A stretch of DNA of 64,000 nucleotides from an uncultured Prevotella sp. (GTDB lineage Bacteria > Bacteroidota > Bacteroidia > Bacteroidales > Bacteroidaceae). The stretch is taken from assembly GCA_945869265.1 (NCBI GenBank), contig CAMBOI010000012.1, positions 1 through 64,000 of the forward strand. The letters are read 5' to 3'. The position numbers were made by a program, and so were the translations under genes. Shown here piece by piece: positions 7,852-15,411 of this stretch. The notes under the pieces were generated by a model. It had not been told where the DNA came from, did not search any database, and saw only the letters and a list, made by a program, of their open reading frames with translations. Each line of letters starts with the position of its first letter. Positions within the stretch are counted from its first letter, which is position 1.

Positions 7852-7883
7852 CAAAGTTACTTATCTTATTTGAATTAGGCAAA
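7852..7883 (-). promoter_or_regulatory. Promoter of the XRE-ART-NADAR operon
   Basis: TTTG (7883-7880), exactly 20 nt, then TAACTTTG (7859-7852), an ideal Bacteroidetes promoter 30 nt before the XRE start codon. Confidence 0.75.
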
Positions 7884-8117
7884 TTAATGGTCGTAAATAT
7901 TGCTAAACACCGACAAAAATGTGATATATTTGTCAAATGCATGATATATATATCAATTTTTGATAACTTATTGCTCGTAATTTGAAAAATCCTATTGCCT
8001 TTGCCACTAACCATCTTTTGTCTTGCAGATGTGTTTACTCTCCCTCTCTTCCCTCCCCAACTATAGCCAAATTGAAACATAGCCAAATAAATCGTACACG
8101 CCCTTATATGGCTATCC
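7884..8117. other. Intergenic stretch without a recognised gene
   Basis: A+T-rich DNA between the toxin-antitoxin promoter and the resolvase remnant. Short dyads such as tgatatatttgtcaaatgcatgatatatatatca are visible near 7920-7955 and may be operator-like, but nothing can be assigned. Confidence 0.3.
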
Positions 8118-8373
8118 CAATTTCGAGACTTCTATATCAAAGAAGACACCCTTACCGATGACGGTAAGGTCAATCCTGTCACCTCACTCATCTGCACCAT
8201 CCTCTTGGAGATTGCGCAGATGGAGCGCCTCACTATCATCGAGCGTATGAGCAGCGGCAGGGCGCAGTACATCGCCAAGTGCAAGGAAGATGGCGTGAAG
8301 ATGGGCAGACCCAGTTCGTATCGCAAGTCTGATGATAAGATGCGTGAGCAGTATGCCAAGATGATAGCGCCAG
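8118..8373 (+). pseudogene. Serine resolvase/invertase C-terminal fragment
   Basis: An open frame without its own start reads FRDFYIKEDTLTDDGKVNPV, then LLEIAQMERLTIIERMSSGR and GVKMGRPSSYRKSDDKMREQ. This is the end of the catalytic domain, the long E-helix and the start of the C-terminal segment of Bacteroides serine recombinases. The catalytic serine region at the N-terminus and the final helix-turn-helix are both missing. The frame then runs into the 3' end of the opposing gene. A scar of a lost or rearranged mobile element. Confidence 0.75.
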
Positions 8374-8383
8374 CGGATAATCA

Positions 8384-8959
8384 TCACGCTGCTTGCTCTT
8401 CCTTGAGCCGCTTGATGTAATTGCGCAGTGTGGTCATAGATATAGGCAAGCCATTCGCCTTTAGAAATTCGCCCTCTTCTCGCAAGGACATATAGTCATT
8501 ATGCAACTGCTTAAACAACTCCATCTTGTCTTTTACTTGTGCAGACTTGCCTTTGATACCTCTTGCCTTGCAATATCTATAAAGTGCGCTTGAGGTAAAA
8601 CCAACCTTCTTGCCACAATCATTCTTCTCTAACATCTTTAGGTTTTCCCTCTCGCTTCGTTTAGGGTCATACACTTGGTCAAGGAATTGCCACCGTAATT
8701 CTTTGGCAAGGCTGTTTGCTCTTATCTTGCCTCTTGAGGAATAATGAATGATGAATTCCTTATTCTTACACTTCTCTCTTGCATAATCATAGACATCCTT
8801 ATAGACCACCTTGAGTTCATCTACGTCATAGGCGAAGCATTGTTTGACTATATTCATTAGTGCCTTGGTTGTTATCTCTCCATCTGAATTATCACAGAAC
8901 CATTCTCTGTCGCAGATTAGATTGTAGAGCAGTGCAGTTGGAGTAATGTTTGGCTCCAT
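8384..8959 (-). CDS. Hypothetical protein of mobile-element type with C-terminal helix-turn-helix
   Basis: I use the ATG at 8959 (MEPNITPTALLYNLICDREW); an alternative ATG lies at 8998. The 191-residue protein is basic in its second half and ends in two motifs that look like small helix-turn-helix units (GFTSSALYRYCKARGI and ISMTTLRNYIKRLKEE). It abuts the resolvase fragment tail to tail. Function unknown; a replication or recombination accessory role is a guess from context. An 8-bp dyad (8982-8989 / 9007-9014) lies upstream. Confidence 0.55.
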   Translation of the reverse strand: MEPNITPTALLYNLICDREWFCDNSDGEITTKALMNIVKQCFAYDVDELKVVYKDVYDYAREKCKNKEFIIHYSSRGKIRANSLAKELRWQFLDQVYDPKRSERENLKMLEKNDCGKKVGFTSSALYRYCKARGIKGKSAQVKDKMELFKQLHNDYMSLREEGEFLKANGLPISMTTLRNYIKRLKEEQAA

Positions 8960-9112
8960 TATCCTACGTAGAACACCTCTGCATAATAGAATAATCAAAA
9001 ATTCAACTATTATGAGTAGAATCCAAAGCGGTCCCTCTGACGAGACCCTACATACTATAGAGACTGTACAACTATGTCGTAATCAATCATACCAAATAGT
9101 CGAGTGGGAATA

Positions 9113-9154
9113 AGAAAAAAGTGCGACCCGCAGATATCAAAATCTGCGGGTCGC
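9113..9154 (-). terminator. Strong orphan terminator hairpin
   Basis: Perfect 13-bp GC-rich arms (9123-9135 and 9142-9154) with a 6-nt loop, followed on the minus strand by ACTTTTTTC. No minus-strand gene is visible between it and the divergent promoter at 9311, so it ends either a short unrecognised RNA or read-through from the right. Confidence 0.6.
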
Positions 9155-9250
9155 TTCGATTCTATATATATGCATTTTCCAGGCATGCATGGTGAAGTAT
9201 AAACTTCACGCTGCAAAATTAGTAAATTATGTCTTATGTCATGATTCCTT

Positions 9251-9285
9251 GGGTAAAAATGATGGTTCAAAAGGTAAAATAGTGG
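9251..9285 (+). promoter_or_regulatory. Putative AraC-type operator, copy 1
   Basis: A 35-bp site containing GGT-led half-sites at offsets 2, 14 and 23 (GGTAAAAA, GGTTCAAAA, GGTAAAA), so the outer two are 21 bp apart. It ends 26 bp before the -33 box of the regulator gene promoter. A near copy lies at 10462-10496. Confidence 0.5.
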
Positions 9286-9310
9286 CTTTTTAATGCTTAT
9301 TTCATCTTTT

Positions 9311-9345
9311 TTTGCCGTAAATGTCATAAAATTATGCTATCTTTG
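9311..9345 (+). promoter_or_regulatory. Promoter of the AraC-type regulator gene
   Basis: TTTG (9311-9314), 23 nt, TATCTTTG (9338-9345). The spacer is 2-3 nt longer than ideal, which fits an activator-dependent promoter. It rules out the in-frame ATG at 9334 as start. Confidence 0.6.
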
Positions 9346-9372
9346 CAGAAAAATTACCCATTATATCCTGAT

Positions 9373-10467
9373 ATGGAAGTAGATTTAGTAACAAGGTTGA
9401 TGCATTTTTCTCAGGGTGCTTATTTCATCTTGAGCATTGTGTTGTGCTGTCTTCAGTGGGCGAAGGACAAGGAGAATGCCCTGCAGAGATGGCTGGCGTG
9501 GTTGTTCACCATGTTAATGATGATAAACATATTATCTTTTATCCTGTTCTTTGTATGGGCACCTTTCGAGGATAATATCTATGAAACCGATTTCCTTCAG
9601 ATGACCGCCATCTATCCATGTGTGTTGCTGCTCAACGAGGCTGCTCATCCCAATACCATGAAATGGAGCAAGGTGGGGTGGGGATTCTTGCCCTATGTCG
9701 TGATGTGGATGTTGTTTCGCTTCGGTGGCTATACCTTATTATATAATATAGCGGGCTATGCGTCGGTTGTTGTGGCAGTCGTGGGTATATGCTACACCAT
9801 ATATAGTATGGCAATGTATCATCAGATGTTGCGCGATAACTATTCAAGTATAGAGATGAAGGACCTTCGTTGGCTTGGCGGCATATTGATGGCATTCTCT
9901 GGTTTGCTGTTGTTATGGGTGATAGCCTGTTTCTTCACCTCGGGTATGGTGGCGATGACCTACAACTTGTTGAGCTGTGCAATATGGTCGGCATTGTATT
10001 TTTTTTGCAATCGTCAGAAAGTGATTGTTTTCTTCGAGAAAGACAACTCACAAGACATTGCAGAAGTTACCTCCTCGATAGAGGAAAAAGATTCGGATTG
10101 CAATAGTAATCATCATGAATCAGTAGAGCCGCAGTATCATTTTGCCGTACGATTCATACAATTGATGGAGCGAGAGCGTTATTATCTCAATCCCGACCTC
10201 AGTCTTGCCGACTTGGCTGCCGAACTGAATACCAACAGGACATACCTGAGCCGATATATCAACAATGCCATGCATTGCACGTTCTATGATTACGTGAATA
10301 ACCTACGAATAGCTTACGCACGAAAATTACTCGTTGAAACCGATGATAAGATTGACGTTGTGGCGATGCAGTCGGGCTTTAACAGTATCACCACCTTCCG
10401 CCGTATGTTTAGCAAAACCTATGGTATGACTGCGAGTGAATATCGGAAAAAAGAGCACAATGGGTAA
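9373..10467 (+). CDS. Membrane-bound AraC-family transcriptional regulator
   Basis: The start is the ATG at 9373 (MEVDLVTRLMHFSQGAYFIL) because the longer frame begins upstream of the promoter -7 box. The N-terminal 230 residues contain about six to seven hydrophobic spans (for example LAWLFTMLMMINILSFILFF and ILMAFSGLLLLWVIACFF). After an acidic linker the C-terminal 100 residues form an AraC DNA-binding domain with two helix-turn-helix units: LSLADLAAELNTNRTYLSRY and IDVVAMQSGFNSITTFRRMF. This class is common in Bacteroidetes and is thought to sense through the membrane part. Repeats at 9251-9285 and 10462-10496 suggest that it controls itself and the operon that follows. Confidence 0.85.
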   Translation: MEVDLVTRLMHFSQGAYFILSIVLCCLQWAKDKENALQRWLAWLFTMLMMINILSFILFFVWAPFEDNIYETDFLQMTAIYPCVLLLNEAAHPNTMKWSKVGWGFLPYVVMWMLFRFGGYTLLYNIAGYASVVVAVVGICYTIYSMAMYHQMLRDNYSSIEMKDLRWLGGILMAFSGLLLLWVIACFFTSGMVAMTYNLLSCAIWSALYFFCNRQKVIVFFEKDNSQDIAEVTSSIEEKDSDCNSNHHESVEPQYHFAVRFIQLMERERYYLNPDLSLADLAAELNTNRTYLSRYINNAMHCTFYDYVNNLRIAYARKLLVETDDKIDVVAMQSGFNSITTFRRMFSKTYGMTASEYRKKEHNG

Positions 10468-10496
10468 AAAATATGGTTCAAAAGATAAAAAAGATG
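10462..10496 (+). promoter_or_regulatory. Putative AraC-type operator, copy 2
   Basis: Matches copy 1 at 26 of the first 30 positions (gggtaaaaa..atggttcaaaag.taaaa). It overlaps the stop codon of the regulator gene and ends about 51 bp before the -7 box of the next promoter, against 53 bp for copy 1. Confidence 0.5.
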
Positions 10497-10521
10497 GATA
10501 TTTGAAAAAAAAACTCAGATT

Positions 10522-10555
10522 ATTGCTTAGTTATCAAAAATAATTCTTATCTTTG
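10522..10555 (+). promoter_or_regulatory. Promoter of the tubulin-like operon
   Basis: ATTG (10522-10525), 22 nt, TATCTTTG (10548-10555). The -7 box and the CAG that follows are identical to those of the regulator promoter; the -33 box is imperfect, as expected for an activated promoter. Confidence 0.6.
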
Positions 10556-10817
10556 CAGCGTAGATTGATATCTGCAGACATAAAAAGAGTAAAGCGTTAG
10601 GCTTTTTCCATACTGATGAATCTCGACACCTCATCTGGAAAAGTGGAAAGAAACTTACGTAATACTCCTTTGGCTACATATATATATGCGTATGGGTTAG
10701 GTGTATCTTATCCATACATAGTATATCTATAGGTTAAAGGTGTGGGACGTTTTCATGTGCATTTTCCAGGCAGTCGAGAGCCATTCAGTTGACGTGGAGA
10801 CACGCCCACACCTCTTT
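10556..10817 (+). ncRNA. Structured leader RNA, class shared with 61070-61333 (copy A)
   Basis: About 262 nt between the promoter and the first gene, without a credible reading frame. Visible elements: a hairpin with GATGA/TCATC arms around the text AATCTCGACAC (near 10617-10637); a hairpin GTATGG...CCATAC (about 10691-10717); the segment TATATCTA followed by AAGGTGTGGG; and a closing stem AGGTGTGGG/CCCACACCT (about 10736-10817) followed by CTTTTGTTTG. Copy B has the same order of elements and the same total length. Probably a cis-acting leader (riboswitch or attenuator) or a processed RNA. Confidence 0.5.
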
Positions 10818-10872
10818 TGTTTGTCATACCGTGACTGAAAACAATAGTATTTACCTCAAAAAAACACTGCCT

Positions 10873-11580
10873 ATGGGAGCTTTTTTTGAAATTTGCAAGT
10901 TCTCCGCTGGAAGCCTCATTTGGGGATTCCTCATTTCCGCTGTATGTATGGCCTTGTTCCTTATTGCTTTGAAGGGATGGTTTAAAAACGCCCAGTTGTC
11001 ACCTTGGACATATATCGTGGGTGTAGTGTTGTTTATATTTGTAGGTCTGCAGAGTACTATGATATCTGGCGCCATCAAGATTATCAACACCACAGACTTC
11101 TATGAACAGCAACTCACCGAAATAGTGAATCGCGCCAGCGAGCAACGCGGTGAGGGCTTCGGTTTGGGCAACCTTGTGCAGGCGGTTCTCAATGGTGGTG
11201 GACTATCGGATATGATAGGCAGTGTTGTGGGCGGCATATTGTCAGGCGATCCCGAGAAGGAAATCAGTGGTCCTGAATCCACTGCTATCGTTGAGAATCT
11301 TGTGTCCCAGTTCCCTATTCTTTCCAATTATTTTGACTATGGTGTTTTCACAGGTTACACCATTCAGGAGTTGCCCCATGCAATAGCGATGGAGATAAAA
11401 GATTATATGAAGTGGTATATCTTTCGCCGCTTGATGTGGTGCTTGGGATTTCTTGTAGTAGCTACCATAGTGGCAATCAAGACGATGGATCGCAAGAGCG
11501 GTTATCGTCGGAGTGCCCCAGGCGGTTATTCCGGCGGCAGCACTGCCGGTTTGTCGAGTTATAGCGACGAAGCTTTTTAA
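10873..11580 (+). CDS. Integral membrane protein, first gene of the tubulin-like operon
   Basis: I start at the ATG at 10873 (MGAFFEICKFSAGSLIWGFL); the longer frame extends back into the leader RNA. 235 residues with hydrophobic spans near 14-34, 46-66 and 187-206, enclosing a 120-residue loop rich in Gly and acidic residues (GLGNLVQAVLNGGG). The tail is Gly/Ser-rich and probably cytoplasmic. No known family. 33 nt before the tubulin-like gene; it may anchor the complex in the inner membrane. Confidence 0.6.
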   Translation: MGAFFEICKFSAGSLIWGFLISAVCMALFLIALKGWFKNAQLSPWTYIVGVVLFIFVGLQSTMISGAIKIINTTDFYEQQLTEIVNRASEQRGEGFGLGNLVQAVLNGGGLSDMIGSVVGGILSGDPEKEISGPESTAIVENLVSQFPILSNYFDYGVFTGYTIQELPHAIAMEIKDYMKWYIFRRLMWCLGFLVVATIVAIKTMDRKSGYRRSAPGGYSGGSTAGLSSYSDEAF

Positions 11581-11613
11581 TGCAAATAATCAAATAACAT
11601 AAAAATCTATAGT

Positions 11614-14600
11614 ATGTCAAATCATCTTATAATCGGATTAGGCGGTACGGGAGGCAAGGTGCTTCGCGAGTTCCGCAAGAGAGTCTATGAAGAGTTCAGA
11701 AGTAATGAACCTGGTGGAGGAGTATTCCTTGACTATATTTATGTTGATTCGTCTCCCGCTGACCTTAACGACCGCACAGGTTGGAAGGTGCTCGGCAAAA
11801 GCGTGCATCTTGGTGAGGCACAGAAGGTGAACATCAATGGCATCAATGCCTCGATGATACAGAATCTCAATATGTATCCCGGTCTTCAGGCATTCATCAA
11901 TGATAACGACAAGCAACTCATCGACCAGCACATGGGACCGCTCATCTCTGCCGGTATCGGTGGTCAGCGCCGTCGCTTAGGACGTATGCTTATAGCCAAC
12001 AACCTGACCGACAAGAACAGCAAGGACAACTTCAACAATGTACTTCAGGCAGCTGTGGTGCGACTTCAGCATGCTTCCAACGATAACGACGTCACCTTCC
12101 ATGTGTGTGCAGGTCTTGCCGGAGGAACAGGCTCGGGCAGTATTGTGGATGTGATATCCCAGATACGCAAGAAATATCCCTACGAACTGAATACCCATGC
12201 TTTCAAGATCCGTCTCTTCGTGTATATGCCGGAACGCAACATGGTGTATGCCGATCATGACAGTGGATTTTATCAGGCCAATGGATATGCAGCCCTGAGC
12301 GAGCTCAATGCCATCAGTACCGGTCATTATTGTCCGCTCGATGTCACTGGTGAGCGTGATGTATTCACCCAGGAGGTGCAGCGTCTTCTTTCCGGTCAGG
12401 AGTCGTTTGAGGCAGCATATATCTATAGTAATGTAAATGAAAAGGGCAAGGTGCTCGACCTCAGTCGAATGTTGCCAGCATCAGTAGCCGATTTTATGTT
12501 CCAGACAGTGGTAGTGGCCAATCGCAATGGCGGAGCCGGAAAGATGGCGCGTCTTGTGGGATGCGAGAACGACGGAGCAGGACCAGAGCGCGACCAGAAC
12601 GGCGACCTCAACCGCAGCCGTAAGTTTATGTCATTCGGTATTACCCGTATAGAATATCCCGAAACAGAGATTGACGAATTTGTGTCATATACATATGCTA
12701 TCCAGGCCACACGCCAGTTGACATATAACTTATGGCAAGAGGGAGTGGGTTATGGAGAATGTTCCATCGAAGAGGTAGGCACTGGTTTTGCCGACGAGAT
12801 TAAGGATATCAAGAACCGTGGCCGATTCAAGTTGTCGAATGCCGACCTCACCCTTGAGAAAGCCATTATCGAGAACAGTAATTCGGGCAAGTGGAAACCA
12901 TTCAACATCACATGGGAGACACGCACCCAGCAGGATGCCGGATTGGTGCAGGGGCAGTTTGAGAAGAAACAGTGGTTGGCACAGTTCACCAAACTTTGTG
13001 ATGGTTATTTCAATGAGCAATTCCGTGCCCATGGTGTCAAGAAGTTCTTCGAGATACAGCGACAGGAGATAAAGTCCTACGCGCGTCATATCCGCCGTCA
13101 TATCGAGGGTATCCTCTTCGAGGAATGGGCATCGGGCAGCAAGGACAGTAAGAGTATGCTCGAGATAGAGAAGTATGCCCAGTTGCTTCGCACCGACTGC
13201 GATGATCGTATCACAGCCTTCAAGCAGCAGATTGCGCGTCAGGAGCAGGCTATGGAAAAATACGGTGCTGACATCACCGCCGCCAACACAGAATGGAATA
13301 ACATAGGATGGATGCGCGATGCGCTCACCAATAAATCCAGCAAGGTGTTTGCCGCCTTCAAGACCGCCAAGTGCGAGTATTATGTAGCAGCCACCAAGAT
13401 AGAGAGCTATCAGTATGCCATCTCTCTCCTTCAGGAACTCATCATCGAGTTGGGCAACATGATTGAAGGTATCAAGGCAGTGAAGAACGAGATGAATGCC
13501 ATTCTCGACAATGTTGTGAAGCAGGCTGGTTCGAAATGTCAGAAGAATGCCGTTACCGACGAGTCGATTATCAAGAAATACGACCCCGAGAAGGTGCAGC
13601 AGATAGCCAAGCAATATTCTATCAACCACGACTATCAGAGCAGCAATGCCGCCGAGATTCGCAAGCGCATGATTGATGGTCTTGGCGAGGAGGGCGAGCG
13701 CACATTTGCCAACCTCTTCTCTTGCATCGACGTGGACACTGCCACCGATATAATTATTGACGTGTGCGTGAAGAATGCCCGTGCAGCTATGGAGGATACA
13801 GCAAAGAACGACCCGCTGATGAGAATGGTGGGAGTTAATATCCTCGACAAACTGAAGGTGGAGCTCAACACCGACGAGAAGATTGAGGCATTCGTAAAGC
13901 AGTGTGTCAACTATGCAAGTTCCTACGTGCAGTTTAATCCTTCAGAGTCGTCGAAGGTGATTGCCGGCAATGAGGGCAAGATGATGTCGATGGTGCAGAT
14001 AGCCTTGCCAAAGGCAGAGAGCGACAGTACCAAGGGATTCCGCAACAAACTGCTTGAGGCATTCCGTGAGAATATCACAGGATTCAATCCCAACGATGAT
14101 GTATCAGAGAACTTCAAGCCCAACCAGATTGTCGTTGTATGTGCCAATGCGGGATTCCCGCTTCGCTATCTTGAGAATATGAAGGTGCTCAAGGAGAAAT
14201 ACGACCGTCTGCTTGCTGCTCCACAGAAAGACCTCAACCGCATGGTGCTGCATACCGAGTCGTTTAAGACACCTCTGCCATCACTCTTCGAGTTGGAGTC
14301 GAAGGAATTGCTCGAGTCGGTGAAGAAACCTCTTATGCTCGCCTTTGCGCTTGGTATTATCCAACCACAGAACGACCCGACAACAGGCGAGAAGTTCTTT
14401 GCCATCAAGCAGGCCGACGAGATCTTTGGCGACCAGTGGGTGAAGTTGGGCAAGAATTTTGCCTCTTGTCTTGATGTCCTCTCCCACGACTTCAAGAAGT
14501 TTAAGGCTCTTGAGGCTGATGTCGAGCGTGAGATTACTATACAGGCTCGCAGCAACGACCAGAAGGCCGAAGTGCGCAAGGCACTTGGCGCTGTTGTCCA

Positions 14601-14709
14601 GCAGATAATCCTCCCCACCATGTGCGAGGGCAACCAGTTTAGCCCCGTGTATGAGGAGTATAAGAAGAAGGCAATGGAAATTATTGCAAATGAATTAAAG
14701 GAGTTATAA
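11614..14709 (+). CDS. Tubulin_2-like GTPase (tubulin-like domain protein)
   Basis: A 1031-residue cytoplasmic protein. It opens with a glycine-rich nucleotide site, GLGGTGGKVLREF (8-20), then SAGIGGQRRRLGR (112-124), and the tubulin signature-like loop CAGLAGGTGSGSIVDV (165-180). FVYMPERN and ADHDSGFYQANGYAALSELN follow near 208-235. This pattern matches the Tubulin_2 group, distant relatives of FtsZ/tubulin found in conserved bacterial gene clusters. The C-terminal two thirds is largely helical with coiled-coil-like stretches (for example EKYAQLLRTDCDDRITAFKQ). Second gene of a nine-gene operon in which nearly all other products are membrane or exported proteins, so a GTP-dependent scaffold at the inner face of the membrane is a reasonable inference. 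It is not ftsZ. Confidence 0.8.
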   Translation: MSNHLIIGLGGTGGKVLREFRKRVYEEFRSNEPGGGVFLDYIYVDSSPADLNDRTGWKVLGKSVHLGEAQKVNINGINASMIQNLNMYPGLQAFINDNDKQLIDQHMGPLISAGIGGQRRRLGRMLIANNLTDKNSKDNFNNVLQAAVVRLQHASNDNDVTFHVCAGLAGGTGSGSIVDVISQIRKKYPYELNTHAFKIRLFVYMPERNMVYADHDSGFYQANGYAALSELNAISTGHYCPLDVTGERDVFTQEVQRLLSGQESFEAAYIYSNVNEKGKVLDLSRMLPASVADFMFQTVVVANRNGGAGKMARLVGCENDGAGPERDQNGDLNRSRKFMSFGITRIEYPETEIDEFVSYTYAIQATRQLTYNLWQEGVGYGECSIEEVGTGFADEIKDIKNRGRFKLSNADLTLEKAIIENSNSGKWKPFNITWETRTQQDAGLVQGQFEKKQWLAQFTKLCDGYFNEQFRAHGVKKFFEIQRQEIKSYARHIRRHIEGILFEEWASGSKDSKSMLEIEKYAQLLRTDCDDRITAFKQQIARQEQAMEKYGADITAANTEWNNIGWMRDALTNKSSKVFAAFKTAKCEYYVAATKIESYQYAISLLQELIIELGNMIEGIKAVKNEMNAILDNVVKQAGSKCQKNAVTDESIIKKYDPEKVQQIAKQYSINHDYQSSNAAEIRKRMIDGLGEEGERTFANLFSCIDVDTATDIIIDVCVKNARAAMEDTAKNDPLMRMVGVNILDKLKVELNTDEKIEAFVKQCVNYASSYVQFNPSESSKVIAGNEGKMMSMVQIALPKAESDSTKGFRNKLLEAFRENITGFNPNDDVSENFKPNQIVVVCANAGFPLRYLENMKVLKEKYDRLLAAPQKDLNRMVLHTESFKTPLPSLFELESKELLESVKKPLMLAFALGIIQPQNDPTTGEKFFAIKQADEIFGDQWVKLGKNFASCLDVLSHDFKKFKALEADVEREITIQARSNDQKAEVRKALGAVVQQIILPTMCEGNQFSPVYEEYKKKAMEIIANELKEL

Positions 14710-14739
14710 TAGTAAGAATGAATTAAAAATCAGAATAAA

Positions 14740-15411
14740 ATGGCAAAGAAAAAAGGAATATGTCGCAACGAAGAGTGCGAGATGTGCGACCCTTCAAAAA
14801 TTCAGGAAGCGGACGAGTTTAATTTTGTGTGTGAGAAGTGTGGTCAGGAGCTGTTTCCAGTAGAAGGCACTGATGACAAATGGAAGAAATGGAAGAAATG
14901 GGTCATCATTGGTGCTGCAGTAGTAGTGCTTGGTGGAGGTGGTGCTTTCTTCGCCCTTAGCGGCGGCGACGAGGCTCCCAAGAAAGAGGCAAAAGCCTCT
15001 GTGCCCAAACCTCCAGTGCAGAAGCCTGATACAGTAAAACCTGTAAAGCCGGAACCAACAGCACCCGCACAAGAGGGTGGAAAAGGAACATCCAGCCCAT
15101 CTGCTCAGTCCACCACTTCTAAGCCCACCAATCCTCAGCCAGCAACGTCAACATCCATTGCTCCAAAGGTGGTGAAGAACGGCTCAGGCTCAGTCAACCT
15201 CGGCTATGGCAAGTATGTGGGCGACATAAAGGATGGCAAGCCCCACGGACATGGCACAATCACCTATACCAAGTCGCATCAGATAGTTAGTTCCAAGGAC
15301 TTCCTTGCCAATCCTGGCGACAAGTTTGAGGGCGAGTTCCGCGACGGTCGTATCTCTGGAGGTATTGGATATTGGTATCATGACGGTGATATAACAGCTA
15401 TCAAACCATGA
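14740..15411 (+). CDS. Zinc-ribbon, single-pass membrane protein with MORN-like repeats
   Basis: 223 residues. The N-terminus has paired cysteines (CRNEECEMC and CEKCGQ) forming a probable zinc ribbon. A basic stretch (KWKKWKKW) is followed by one membrane span (VIIGAAVVVLGGGGAFFAL, about 53-71), then a Pro/Lys/Thr-rich linker of about 80 residues. The C-terminus holds two MORN-like units: YVGDIKDGKPHGHGTITY and FEGEFRDGRISGGIGYWYH. The topology places the zinc ribbon in the cytoplasm with the tubulin-like protein and the MORN part outside. The stop overlaps the next start (ATGA). Confidence 0.75.
   Translation: MAKKKGICRNEECEMCDPSKIQEADEFNFVCEKCGQELFPVEGTDDKWKKWKKWVIIGAAVVVLGGGGAFFALSGGDEAPKKEAKASVPKPPVQKPDTVKPVKPEPTAPAQEGGKGTSSPSAQSTTSKPTNPQPATSTSIAPKVVKNGSGSVNLGYGKYVGDIKDGKPHGHGTITYTKSHQIVSSKDFLANPGDKFEGEFRDGRISGGIGYWYHDGDITAIKP

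Noticed and set aside
9055..9327. 90-codon minus-strand frame
   Set aside because: It runs through the orphan terminator hairpin and the divergent promoter, has no ribosome site and no protein-like composition.
9171..10772. 15-bp identical text tgcattttccaggca at 9171 and 10758
   Set aside because: About one such chance match is expected in 64 kb, and the surroundings do not align further.
11614..14709. Tubulin-like gene considered as ftsZ
   Set aside because: The chain is about 1030 residues, lacks FtsZ-specific motifs and sits with exported proteins instead of division genes.
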